A stretch of 64,000 nucleotides of DNA from Nocardioides jiangsuensis. Lineage in GTDB: Bacteria; Actinomycetota; Actinomycetes; Propionibacteriales; Nocardioidaceae. The first letter of the stretch is position 1, and the number at the start of each line of letters is the position of its first letter. The translations under genes and the position numbers were made by a program. Shown one piece after another: positions 33,824-41,847 of the stretch. Below the pieces are notes generated by a model. The model did not search any database, was not told where the DNA came from, and saw only the letters and a list, made by a program, of their open reading frames with translations. The stretch lies in contig NZ_JAIEZQ010000002.1 in the NCBI RefSeq assembly GCF_019679455.1, forward strand, positions 1,364,001 to 1,428,000, written 5' to 3'.

Positions 33824-35589
33824 CGGGCTCCCTCCAGGGTGCGGACGTCGGTCTCGCCGCGCAGCAGTTCGTCGTCGGCGCGGAGCACCCAGTCCTGGAA
33901 CGTCTCGTCGCCCTCGCGGTCGGCCAGGAAGGCGTGCACGACGGCCGTCACGTAGTCGTCGAGGCCGGCGCTGGTGACCTTGTGCGCCCGGAGCTTCTTG
34001 CCGAAGACCGGGTCGAGGCCGAGCCCGCCGCCGAGGTGCACCTGGAAGCCCTCCACCTGGCGGCCGTCCTCGTCGAGCACGAGCTGGCCCTTGAGGCCGA
34101 TGTCGGCGACCTGGGTGCGGGCGCAGGCGTTGGGGCAGCCGTTGACGTTCACGGTGATCGGCGTGTCGAGGTCCGGGAACCGGCGCTCGAGCTCGTCGAC
34201 CAGGGCCGCGGCGCGGTTCTTCGTGTCGACGATCGCGAGCTTGCAGAACTCGATGCCGGTGCAGGCCATGGTGTTCTTGCGCCAGTTGCTCGGCCGGGCC
34301 GAGAGCCCGATCCCGTCCAGCGCGGCCACGAACGCGTCGACCTTGTCCTCCGCGACGCCCAGGACGACGAGCTTCTGGTAGGCCGTGAGCCGGACGCCCT
34401 GGGCGCCGTACTCCTCGACCAGGTCCCCGAGGCGGCTGAGCAGCGTGCCGGAGACGCGGCCGACCGTCGGGGCGGCGCCGACGTAGAACGCGCCGTCCTT
34501 CTGCCGGTGCACACCGACGTGGTCCCCGGCGACCCGCGGCGACGCGGGGGAGGGGCAGTCCACGAGCCGGCGGTCGAGGTACTCGTCCTCGAGGATCGAG
34601 CGGAACTTCTCCACGCCCCAGTCGGCGACCAGGAACTTCAGCCGCGCTCGCGAGCGGAGGCGGCGGTAGCCGTAGTCACGGAAGATGCCGGCCACGCCCT
34701 CCCAGGCGTCGGCGACCTCGTCGAGCGGGATCCACACGCCGAGCTTCTGGGCGAGCATCGGGTTGGTGGACAGCCCGCCGCCGACCCAGAGGTCGAAGCC
34801 GGGGCCGTGCTCGGGGTGGACCGTGCCGACGAACGAGACGTCGTTGACCTCCGGGGCCACGTCGTGGCTCGGGTGGCCGGTCAGCGCGGTCTTGAACTTG
34901 CGGGGCAGGTTCGAGAAGGCGGGGTTGCCGATGAAGCGCTGCTTTATCTCGCGCAGCGCGGGGGAGCCGTCGATGATCTCGTCCGCGGCGACCCCGGCGA
35001 CCGGCGAGCCGAGGAACGGCCGGGGCGAGTCGCCGCAGGCCTCCTGGGTCTCCAGGCCGACCGCCTCGAGGCGCTGCCAGATCGCGGGCACGTCCTCCAC
35101 CGCGACCCAGTGGTACTGGATGTTCTGGCGGTCGGTGATGTCGGCGGTGTCCCGGGCGAACTCGGTGGAGGCCGAGCCCAGCGCGCGCAGCTGCTCCGGG
35201 CCGAGCAGGGCGCCGTCGGTGCGGACCCGCATCATGAAGTAGCGGTCGTCGAGCTCGTGCGGCTCGAGCGCGGCGGTCTTGCCGCCGTCGTACCCGGGCT
35301 TGCGCTGCGTGTAGAGGCCCCACCAGCGGAAGCGGCCGCTCAGGTCGCTGGGGTCGATGGAGTCGAAGCCGCGGAGCGCGTAGATGTTCTCGATCCGGGC
35401 CCGGACGTTGAGCGCGTCGTCGTCCTTCTTGAACTGCTCGTTGGCGTTGAGCGGCTCGCGGTAGCCGAGCGCCCACTGCCCCTCGCCGCGCTTCGGGCGG
35501 GGGCGGCGCGCGGGCGCACCGGCGGCCTCCCGGTTGCGGCCGGGGCCGGTGGGCGTGGGCTTGTTCGGCGTGGTGCTGTTCGAGGTCAT
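33820..35589 (-). CDS. ferredoxin-dependent sulfite (or nitrite) reductase
   Basis: The 589-residue siroheme/[4Fe-4S] reductase carries out six-electron reduction of sulfite to sulfide. The cofactor cysteines are in NTMACTGIEFCKLAIV and VNVNGCPNACARTQVAD. The two ferredoxin-like halves contain HWVAVEDVPAIWQRLE and YVGAAPTVGRVSG. Length and motifs fit NirA/SirA-type ferredoxin-dependent enzymes. Linkage to cysH and a chelatase makes sulfite the probable substrate, although nitrite cannot be excluded. The N-terminus (1-45) is Pro/Arg-rich and disordered. ATG 35589 follows AGGAAC. A conserved-looking leader peptide precedes the gene. Confidence 0.93.
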   Translation of the reverse strand: MTSNSTTPNKPTPTGPGRNREAAGAPARRPRPKRGEGQWALGYREPLNANEQFKKDDDALNVRARIENIYALRGFDSIDPSDLSGRFRWWGLYTQRKPGYDGGKTAALEPHELDDRYFMMRVRTDGALLGPEQLRALGSASTEFARDTADITDRQNIQYHWVAVEDVPAIWQRLEAVGLETQEACGDSPRPFLGSPVAGVAADEIIDGSPALREIKQRFIGNPAFSNLPRKFKTALTGHPSHDVAPEVNDVSFVGTVHPEHGPGFDLWVGGGLSTNPMLAQKLGVWIPLDEVADAWEGVAGIFRDYGYRRLRSRARLKFLVADWGVEKFRSILEDEYLDRRLVDCPSPASPRVAGDHVGVHRQKDGAFYVGAAPTVGRVSGTLLSRLGDLVEEYGAQGVRLTAYQKLVVLGVAEDKVDAFVAALDGIGLSARPSNWRKNTMACTGIEFCKLAIVDTKNRAAALVDELERRFPDLDTPITVNVNGCPNACARTQVADIGLKGQLVLDEDGRQVEGFQVHLGGGLGLDPVFGKKLRAHKVTSAGLDDYVTAVVHAFLADREGDETFQDWVLRADDELLRGETDVRTLEGAR

Positions 35590-35721
35590 GAGATGCGTTC
35601 CTGGTTCGAGAGACGCACGAATCGCGACGACCACCCGACGCCATTGTCGTGATGTGGGTTGCCGGCGACCGCGCGCCCGGCTGGTCAGAGCAGGGCGTGC
35701 ACCGCCGGAGCGGTGCTGGGG

Positions 35722-35811
35722 TCAGACCGACATACACATCATGCTGCGGGTACGACCGAGGTCCACGTGGCGTCGAACCACGAGGTACGTCGACGTTGCA
35801 GCAGAGATCAT
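35722..35811 (-). CDS. 29-aa leader peptide upstream of sir
   Basis: A short frame from ATG 35811 to TGA 35722, 132 nt before the sir start. Residues 10-20 read LVVRRHVDLGR and the end is TRSMMCMSV. The LVxRRHVDLxR core matches the putative leader peptide motif I recall from actinobacterial sulfur-assimilation operons, typically with cysteine near the end. It probably couples translation or ribosome stalling at cysteine to expression of sir and cysH. GAGACT lies 7 nt before the ATG (possible leaderless start), and TAAGAT further upstream is another -10 candidate. The 350-nt sir-glyA intergenic region otherwise holds only promoters. Confidence 0.72.
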   Translation of the reverse strand: MISAATSTYLVVRRHVDLGRTRSMMCMSV

Positions 35812-35928
35812 GGGCGTAAGTCTCACCTTCCGGACGGCCTCACCACAAACGCAGATCTTATGATGTGAGACGCCAGTCCATTATTTGGTACGGCGCACCT
35901 GGGGAGGCGCCTGCCACCACGCCGTCAC

Positions 35929-35934
35929 TACGCT
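35929..35934 (+). promoter_or_regulatory. leaderless -10 box of glyA
   Basis: TACGCT, 7-nt spacer, ATG 35942. Confidence 0.5.
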
Positions 35935-35941
35935 GTTCCCC

Positions 35942-37423
35942 ATGACCGAGTCGACCACAGTGAACACGCAGGTCTCGGGCGGGAACGATGTCGCCGCGAC
36001 GGCCAGCACCGCCTACAACGCAGCCCTGGAGGTGATCGCCTCGGTCGAGCCTCGCGTGGCGGAGGCCACACGCGACGAGCTCGCCGACCAGCGCAGCTCG
36101 CTGAAGCTGATCGCCAGCGAGAACTACGCCTCGCCCGCCGTGCTGCTCACCATGGGCACCTGGTTCAGCGACAAGTACGCGGAGGGCACGGTCGGCCACC
36201 GGTTCTACGCCGGCTGCCAGAACGTGGACACCGTCGAGGCGCTCGCCGCGGAGCACGCCCGCGAGCTGTTCGGGGCCGAGTACGCCTACGCGCAGCCGCA
36301 CTCGGGGATCGACGCGAACCTCGTCGCGTTCTGGTCGATCCTGGCCCACCGCGTGGAGTCGCCGGCGCTGGAGCGGTTCGGTGCCAAGAACGTCAACGAG
36401 CTCTCCGAGGAGGACTGGGAGACGCTGCGCCACGAGCTCGGCAACCAGCGGATGCTCGGCATGTCCCTGGACGCCGGCGGCCACCTCACGCACGGCTTCC
36501 GCCCCAACATCTCCGGCAAGATGTTCCACCAGCGCAGCTATGGCACCGACCCGGAGACCGGGCTGCTCGACTACGACCGGGTCGCCGCGGCCGCCCGCGA
36601 GTTCAAGCCGCTCGTGCTCATCGCCGGGTACTCCGCCTACCCCCGCCGGGTGAACTTCGCCAAGATGCGCGAGATCGCCGACGAGGTGGGCGCCACCCTC
36701 ATGGTCGACATGGCGCACTTCGCGGGCCTGGTCGCCGGCAAGGTGTTCACCGGCGAGGAGAACCCGGTGCCCTACGCGCACGTCGTCACCACCACCACGC
36801 ACAAGTCGCTGCGCGGCCCGCGCGGCGGCCTGGTGCTGGCCACCGAGGAGTACGCCCCGTCCGTGGACCGCGGCTGCCCGATGGTGCTCGGCGGCCCGCT
36901 CTCGCACGTGATGGCGGCCAAGGCGGTCGCCCTCGCCGAGGCGCGGCAGCCGGCCTTCGCGACGTACGCCCAGAACATCGCCGACAACGCCCAGTCGCTC
37001 GCCGAGGGCTTCCTCCAGCGCGACGCCAGGCTCGTGACCGGCGGCACCGACAACCACCTCGTGCTGCTCGACGTCTCCGGCTTCGGGCTCACCGGCCGTC
37101 AGGCGGAGTCCGCGCTGCTCGACGCGGGCGTGGTGACCAACCGCAACTCCGTGCCCGCCGACCCGAACGGTGCCTGGTACACCTCGGGGATCCGCTTCGG
37201 TACGCCGGCGCTGACCACCCGCGGCTTCGGGCGCGACGAGTTCGACCGGGTCGCCGAGCTCGTCGTCGACGTCCTGTCGAACACCACGCCGAACCTCACG
37301 AAGGACGGCAGGACCTCCAAGGCCAGCTACACCCTGGCCGACGGTGTCGTCGAGCGGACCAAGGCCGCCTCGGCGGAGCTGCTCGACAAGCACCCGCTCT
37401 ACCCGGGTCTCGAGCTCACCTGA
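35942..37423 (+). CDS. glyA: serine hydroxymethyltransferase, extended form
   Basis: The 493-residue PLP enzyme interconverts serine and glycine with tetrahydrofolate. The PLP lysine is in [16 protein letters not shown], and [32 protein letters not shown] and [11 protein letters not shown] are family blocks. It is about 65-75 residues longer than common GlyA. The surplus includes an N-terminal extension and an insertion (about residues 132-172: [18 protein letters not shown] to QRMLGMS) where shorter enzymes have a brief loop before GGHLTHG. This is an extended subfamily; its distinct function, if any, is unknown. The start follows a leaderless box. Confidence 0.93.
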   Translation: MTESTTVNTQVSGGNDVAATASTAYNAALEVIASVEPRVAEATRDELADQRSSLKLIASENYASPAVLLTMGTWFSDKYAEGTVGHRFYAGCQNVDTVEALAAEHARELFGAEYAYAQPHSGIDANLVAFWSILAHRVESPALERFGAKNVNELSEEDWETLRHELGNQRMLGMSLDAGGHLTHGFRPNISGKMFHQRSYGTDPETGLLDYDRVAAAAREFKPLVLIAGYSAYPRRVNFAKMREIADEVGATLMVDMAHFAGLVAGKVFTGEENPVPYAHVVTTTTHKSLRGPRGGLVLATEEYAPSVDRGCPMVLGGPLSHVMAAKAVALAEARQPAFATYAQNIADNAQSLAEGFLQRDARLVTGGTDNHLVLLDVSGFGLTGRQAESALLDAGVVTNRNSVPADPNGAWYTSGIRFGTPALTTRGFGRDEFDRVAELVVDVLSNTTPNLTKDGRTSKASYTLADGVVERTKAASAELLDKHPLYPGLELT

Positions 37424-37482
37424 GCATCCTGCCCCGGCCCCGCGGCGGCGCGCACGACGCGTCCGCGCCCTCCGCGGGCATC

Positions 37483-37540
37483 TAGTTCGTGAGCAGATGG
37501 CTGTTCTGGAGCCCCGGGACAGCCATCTGCTCACGAACTA
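37483..37540. repeat. 22-bp perfect inverted repeat between convergent genes
   Basis: Arms 37483-37504 (TAGTTCGTGAGCAGATGGCT then GT) and 37519-37540 are exact reverse complements with a 14-nt loop. The stem is less GC-rich than the surroundings and has no T tract. It sits 60 nt after glyA and 27 nt before the end of the AidB-like gene on the other strand. It may be a bidirectional terminator or a copy of a genome-dispersed palindromic element. No second copy was noticed in this window. Confidence 0.8.
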
Positions 37541-37566
37541 CCCGATGAGCGGGCTGGAGACGGGCC

Positions 37567-39204
37567 TCAGGCGGGCGTCGGCGTGGTCCGGTCGACGATC
37601 GCGCGCAGGTCGATCCCGCGCGGCAGGGTGCCGAGCGTGCCACCGTACTCCTGCCCGAGCCGGGTCGCGCAGAACGCGTCCGCGACCTCGGGCGGCGCGT
37701 GCCGCACGAGCAGTGCGCCCTGCAGCACCGCGGCCATCTGCCCGGCCAGCCGGCGGGCGCGCAGCTCGAGGTCGGACACGTCGGCGAGCTGCTCGAGCAC
37801 GGCCTCGATCGCCCGGTCGAGCCGCGTGTCCTCGCCACGGGCCATGCCCACCTCGACGAGCCACGCGTTCAGCGCCTCGGGCTCGCGGGAGAGCGCCCGG
37901 AGCACGTCGAGCGCGTTGACGTTGCCCGACCCCTCCCAGAGGGAGTTCAGCGGGGACTCGCGGAACAGCAGCGGCATCGCCGACTCCTCCACGTACCCGT
38001 TGCCGCCCAGGCACTCGAGCGCCTCGGCGACCATCATCGGGGTGCGCTTGCACACCCAGAACTTCGCGAGCGGCAGCGCGATCCGGCGGAAGGCGGCCTC
38101 GTGCGGGTCCTGGGCGTCGTCCACGGCGGCGGCCAGGCGCATCGCCAGCGCGGTGGCGGCCTCGGACTCGACCGCGAGGTCGGCGACCACGTTCTGCATC
38201 AGCGGCTTGTCGACGAGCAGCCCGCCGAACGCGGAGCGGTGCCCGACGTGCCACGACGCCTCGGCGACCGCGCGGCGCATCAGCGACGCGGAGCCGATCA
38301 CGCAGTCCAGCCGAGTCGCCGCGACCATCTCGATGATCGTGCGCACGCCGCGACCCTCGTCGCCGAGCCGCTGCGCCCAGGTGCCGTGGAACTCCAGCTC
38401 GGAGGAGGCGTTGGACCGGTTGCCGAGCTTGTCCTTGAGGCGTACGACGTCCAGCCGGTTGCGCGTGCCGTCGGGGAGGACCCGCGGCACGAGGAAGCAG
38501 GTCACGCCGCCGGGGGCCTGCGCGAGGACCAGGAACACGTCGTTCATCGGCGCGGACGTGAACCACTTGTGGCCGTGCAGGGTGTACTCGCCCTCGACGC
38601 CGGTGGCCCGGGCCTCGGTCACGTTCGCGCGGACGTCGGAGCCGCCCTGCTTCTCGGTCATGCCCATGCCGGCCAGGGCGCCGGACTTCGACGCGACGGG
38701 GCGGAGCCCGAAGTCGTAGGAGGTGGCGGCCAGCTTCGGCGTCCACTCCTTGGCGAGCGTGTCGTCCACCCGCAGCGCGGGGACCGCGGCGTACGTCATC
38801 GAGATCGGGCAGCCGTGGCCGGGCTCGGTCTGCGACCAGGCGAAGAACCCGGCGGCGCGGCGCAGGTGCGCGTGCGGGGAGTCAGACTGCCACGGCGCGG
38901 CCTGGAGACCGTGGCCCACGCCGCGCTCCATCAGCCAGTGCCACGACGGGTGGAAGCGGACCTCGTCCACCCGGTTGCCGTACCGGTCGAACGCGACCAG
39001 CTCGGGCTCGTGCCGGTTGGCCAGCAGGCCGTGCTCGCGGGCCTCCGCCGTGCCCGCCTCCGCGCCGAGCCCGGCGAGGCTGTCGAGCACCTCGGGGGCT
39101 CCGTGCCGCGTCACGGCCTCGCTCAGCGCGAGGTCGGAGAGCACGACGTTGTGACCGACAAGTGGTGGAGCCTGGTTCGCCGCTACCCGGTTATCGATGG
39201 CCAT
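37567..39204 (-). CDS. AidB-like acyl-CoA dehydrogenase
   Basis: The 545-residue flavoprotein is colinear with E. coli AidB, including the AidB-type N-terminal segment (LSDLALSEAVTRHGA). FAD-binding blocks are CPISMTYAAVPAL and GMGMTEKQGGSDVRAN. The late GGNGYVEESAMPLLFRE plus NSLWEGSGNVNALDVLRAL segment carries the region of the acyl-CoA dehydrogenase catalytic site. AidB is linked to protection from alkylating agents and binds DNA; a general acyl-CoA role is also possible. TACGGT with a 6-nt spacer precedes ATG 39204 and overlaps the -10 box of the divergent gene. Confidence 0.92.
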   Translation of the reverse strand: MAIDNRVAANQAPPLVGHNVVLSDLALSEAVTRHGAPEVLDSLAGLGAEAGTAEAREHGLLANRHEPELVAFDRYGNRVDEVRFHPSWHWLMERGVGHGLQAAPWQSDSPHAHLRRAAGFFAWSQTEPGHGCPISMTYAAVPALRVDDTLAKEWTPKLAATSYDFGLRPVASKSGALAGMGMTEKQGGSDVRANVTEARATGVEGEYTLHGHKWFTSAPMNDVFLVLAQAPGGVTCFLVPRVLPDGTRNRLDVVRLKDKLGNRSNASSELEFHGTWAQRLGDEGRGVRTIIEMVAATRLDCVIGSASLMRRAVAEASWHVGHRSAFGGLLVDKPLMQNVVADLAVESEAATALAMRLAAAVDDAQDPHEAAFRRIALPLAKFWVCKRTPMMVAEALECLGGNGYVEESAMPLLFRESPLNSLWEGSGNVNALDVLRALSREPEALNAWLVEVGMARGEDTRLDRAIEAVLEQLADVSDLELRARRLAGQMAAVLQGALLVRHAPPEVADAFCATRLGQEYGGTLGTLPRGIDLRAIVDRTTPTPA

Positions 39205-39209
39205 GTCGT

Positions 39210-39216
39210 TACCGTA
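39210..39216. promoter_or_regulatory. bidirectional overlapping -10 element (TACCGTA)
   Basis: The 7-mer TACCGTA reads TACCGT on plus (6 nt before ATG 39222) and TACGGT on minus (6 nt before ATG 39204). Both genes would be leaderless and the start codons are only 17 nt apart. The same base pairs would serve both -10 elements. Confidence 0.6.
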
Positions 39217-39221
39217 GAGCC

Positions 39222-40316
39222 ATGCCAGAGACGCGGGGGAGCCGGGAGCAGGCCGGCCCTTCCCGCTGGTCGGTGACGCGCGACACCGCCTGGCGGCTGG
39301 TCGTGTCCACCGTCGGCACCTGCTACCGGAACCGGGTCACGGGTCTCGCGGCCGAGGCGGCGTTCTTCGCGCTGCTGTCCCTACCGCCGCTGATCTTCGC
39401 GCTGGCCGGCTCCATCGGCTACGTCTTCGAGAGCTTCGACGACGCGCGGGCCGCCGAGGTCCGCGCGGCGGTGATCGAGGTCGCGTCGCGGGCGCTGACC
39501 GACGAGACCGTCGACAAGGTGATCACGCCGACCCTCGACGACGTCTTCCGTGGTGGCCGGTACGACGTCATCTCGATCGGCTTCGTGCTCGCGTTGTGGT
39601 CCGGTTCCCGGGCGCTCAACGTCTTCGTCGACACGATCACGATCATGTACGGCCTCGGCGGCCACCGCGGCATCCTGAAGACCCGCGTGCTGTCGTTCGT
39701 GCTCTACGTGCTCGGACTGGTCACCGGCGTGGTCACCATCCCGCTCGTCGTGGCCGGCCCGACCCTCGTGGAACGGCTGGTCCCGGACCGGCTCGACTTC
39801 CTCAACGGGCTCTACTGGCCGGCGGTCGTGGTGCTCTCGATCTGCTTCCTGGCCACGCTCTACCACGCCTCGGTGCCGGTGCGGACGTCATGGCGCTACA
39901 ACCTGCCCGGCGCCACGCTGACCCTGCTGCTGTGGATCCTGGGGTCGTTCCTGCTGCGGTTCGCCCTGACCACGACCGCGGGGGAGTCCACCTCGATCTA
40001 CGGTCCGCTCGCGGCGCCCATCGCGGTGCTGCTGTGGCTCTACCTGCTCTCGATCGCGGTCCTCATCGGCGCCGCCCTGAACGCCGCGTTCGACCGGGTC
40101 TGGCCGGAGTCGGAGACCGCCCGCGCGCGGATGGAGCTGGTCCGGCGGCTGCGGCTGCGGGCGATGCTCCCGCGCCTGCGCCGCGACCAGGAGGAGCGCG
40201 CGGCGCTCGGCGTCGACGAGGAGTACGACGAGACGCTGCCCCATGACGAGCGGGTCGAGGTGCTCGCCGAGCTCGAGAGCGAGCAGGAGGCCCGCGAGGA
40301 GGCACGCGAGGGTTAA
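39222..40316 (+). CDS. YihY/BrkB-family membrane protein
   Basis: This 364-residue inner-membrane protein has about six hydrophobic helices between residues 35 and 300, and a charged C-terminal tail (about 305-364) rich in Glu and Arg. RNRVTGLAAEAAFFALLSLPP is the typical first-helix block, followed by FVLALWSGSRALNVFVDTI and the late IYGPLAAPIAVLLWLYL. The family was once mislabelled RNase BN; its function is uncertain. ATG 39222 is supported by the -10 element shared with the AidB-like gene. It is followed 39 nt later by rsgA with its own promoter. Confidence 0.88.
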   Translation: MPETRGSREQAGPSRWSVTRDTAWRLVVSTVGTCYRNRVTGLAAEAAFFALLSLPPLIFALAGSIGYVFESFDDARAAEVRAAVIEVASRALTDETVDKVITPTLDDVFRGGRYDVISIGFVLALWSGSRALNVFVDTITIMYGLGGHRGILKTRVLSFVLYVLGLVTGVVTIPLVVAGPTLVERLVPDRLDFLNGLYWPAVVVLSICFLATLYHASVPVRTSWRYNLPGATLTLLLWILGSFLLRFALTTTAGESTSIYGPLAAPIAVLLWLYLLSIAVLIGAALNAAFDRVWPESETARARMELVRRLRLRAMLPRLRRDQEERAALGVDEEYDETLPHDERVEVLAELESEQEAREEAREG

Positions 40317-40343
40317 TCGGGTGCGTGGCGGTGGGCCCGGCCG

Positions 40344-40349
40344 TACATT
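40344..40349 (+). promoter_or_regulatory. leaderless -10 box of rsgA
   Basis: TACATT, ccctgt, GTG 40356. Confidence 0.55.
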
Positions 40350-40355
40350 CCCTGT

Positions 40356-41393
40356 GTGCTGGAGACCATCGGCTACGACCCCCGGATGGCCAGGTGGGCC
40401 GCTCACGCGGACACCTCGGTCGGGCGCGTCGTACGCGTGGACCGGGGCGTGGCGCACGTGCTCACCGAGGACGGGCCGCTCCGCGCCGGGTTCGGGGGGA
40501 ACCTGCTCGCGGCGGTCGCCAAGGACGCCACCGCCGCGCCCTGCACGGGCGACTGGGTGGTGGTCAGGGAGTGGCCCGACCACCGGCTGACTGTCGAGCA
40601 GGTGCTGCCCCGCCGTACGGCGGTGGTCCGCGCGACCGCCGGCGAGCAGTCCCACGGCCAGGTGCTCTGCGCCAACGTCGACCTCGCGGCGGTCGTCGTC
40701 GCGCTGCACCCGCTGCCGGTGCCGGCCCGGGTGGACCGGCTCCTGTCCCTGGCCTGGGGGAGCGGCGCGCGGCCGCTGGTGGTGCTCACGAAGGACGACG
40801 TGGTCTCCGACGGTGAGCAGGTGGCCGAGGACCTGGCCGTCGAGCTGCCCGACGTGGAGGTGGTCCGCACGAGCACGGTCACCGGGCTGGGCATCGACCG
40901 GCTCGCCGCGCTGGTCGCCGGCGGGCTCACCCTCGCTCTGCTCGGCTCGTCGGGCCACGGGAAGTCGTCCCTGGTCAACGCGCTGGTCGGGACCGACGTG
41001 CTCGGCACCCGGGCGATCCGCGACGACGGGCGCGGCCGGCACACGTCGGTGCGCCGCGAGCTCGTCGTGCTCCCGGGCGGCGGCGCGGTGATCGACACCC
41101 CCGGGCTGCGGGGCATCGGGCTGATCGACGAGGGCGGCCTCGCCGGAGCGTTCGCCGACGTCGTGGCGCTGGCGGCCGGCTGCCGGTTCCGCGACTGCAC
41201 GCACCGGTCGGAGCCGGGCTGCGCGGTGAACGCGGCACTGGAGGACGGCACCCTGTCGCGGCGCCGCTACGAGAGCTGGCGGATGCTGCTCCGCGAGGCC
41301 GACGCGATGGCCGCGCGCAAGACCGCCCGGCTGCGGGGCGAGCAGAACAGGGAACGGAAGCGGCGGATGCGCGAGCACGGGACCGGCCGGTGA
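40356..41393 (+). CDS. rsgA: ribosome small-subunit-dependent GTPase A
   Basis: This 345-residue circularly permuted GTPase supports late 30S maturation. An N-terminal OB-like domain (about 18-90) is followed by G motifs in permuted order: LVVLTKDD (G4), RTSTVTGLG (G5), LLGSSGHGKSSLVNAL (G1) and VIDTPGLRGIGL (G3). The C-terminal zinc finger is CRFRDCTHRSEPGC. The length is normal. GTG 40356 has a leaderless box. Its TGA overlaps the GTG of the decayed GNAT gene, so the pair were once translationally coupled. Confidence 0.94.
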   Translation: MLETIGYDPRMARWAAHADTSVGRVVRVDRGVAHVLTEDGPLRAGFGGNLLAAVAKDATAAPCTGDWVVVREWPDHRLTVEQVLPRRTAVVRATAGEQSHGQVLCANVDLAAVVVALHPLPVPARVDRLLSLAWGSGARPLVVLTKDDVVSDGEQVAEDLAVELPDVEVVRTSTVTGLGIDRLAALVAGGLTLALLGSSGHGKSSLVNALVGTDVLGTRAIRDDGRGRHTSVRRELVVLPGGGAVIDTPGLRGIGLIDEGGLAGAFADVVALAAGCRFRDCTHRSEPGCAVNAALEDGTLSRRRYESWRMLLREADAMAARKTARLRGEQNRERKRRMREHGTGR

Positions 41394-41847
41394 CCGGAGC
41401 GGAGGGGCTCGTCATCCGCGCCGAGCAGGCGGCCGACCTGGCCACGACCCGCCAGGTCGTCCAGGCTCGACGCCCCCACGCGGCTGGTCGAGGTGCTCGT
41501 GCTCAGCCCGCTCTCGGTGCACCCGGACGCGCAGGCCGGCGGCGTCGGGAGTGCGCTGGTACGGCACTCGCTGGAGGTCGTGCGGGACCGCCCGGAGCCG
41601 CTGGTGTTCCTCGAGGGCTCGCCGCGCTACTACCCGCGGTTCGGGTTCGCGCCGGGCGCCGCGGGCGGGTTCACCGCCCCGTCCACGCGGATCCCGGGCC
41701 CCGCGTTCCAGTACGTGGCGCTCCCGCCGTACCGGCCGTGGATGACCGGCGCCCCTGGTCTACCCCGACGTGTTCTGGGCCCACGACTGCGTCGGGCTCC
41801 GTGAGAGCGGCGACGGCGAGGGGGCCCGACCTAGACTCGGTCCATGA
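41390..41847 (+). pseudogene. decayed GNAT N-acetyltransferase gene (deletion and frameshift)
   Basis: Piece 1 (frame of GTG 41390) reads LVIRAEQAADLATTRQVVQA, the start of a GNAT domain. Near 41465 the frame changes to PTRLVEVLVLSPLSVHPD, skipping about 50 residues of the normal fold. QAGGVGSALVRHSLEVV is the acetyl-CoA loop (weak QxxGxGxxL/A form) and YYPRFGFAPG follows. A fourth C in the run at 41752-41755 breaks the frame again; removing one restores ALVYPDVFWAHD and a stop at 41847. That stop would overlap the next gene by ATGA. Both ends thus keep operon overlaps, so decay looks recent. Confidence 0.82.
41832..41837 (+). promoter_or_regulatory. leaderless -10 box of copper-monooxygenase-like gene
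   Basis: TAGACT, cggtcc, ATG 41844, inside the end of the GNAT remnant. Confidence 0.5.
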
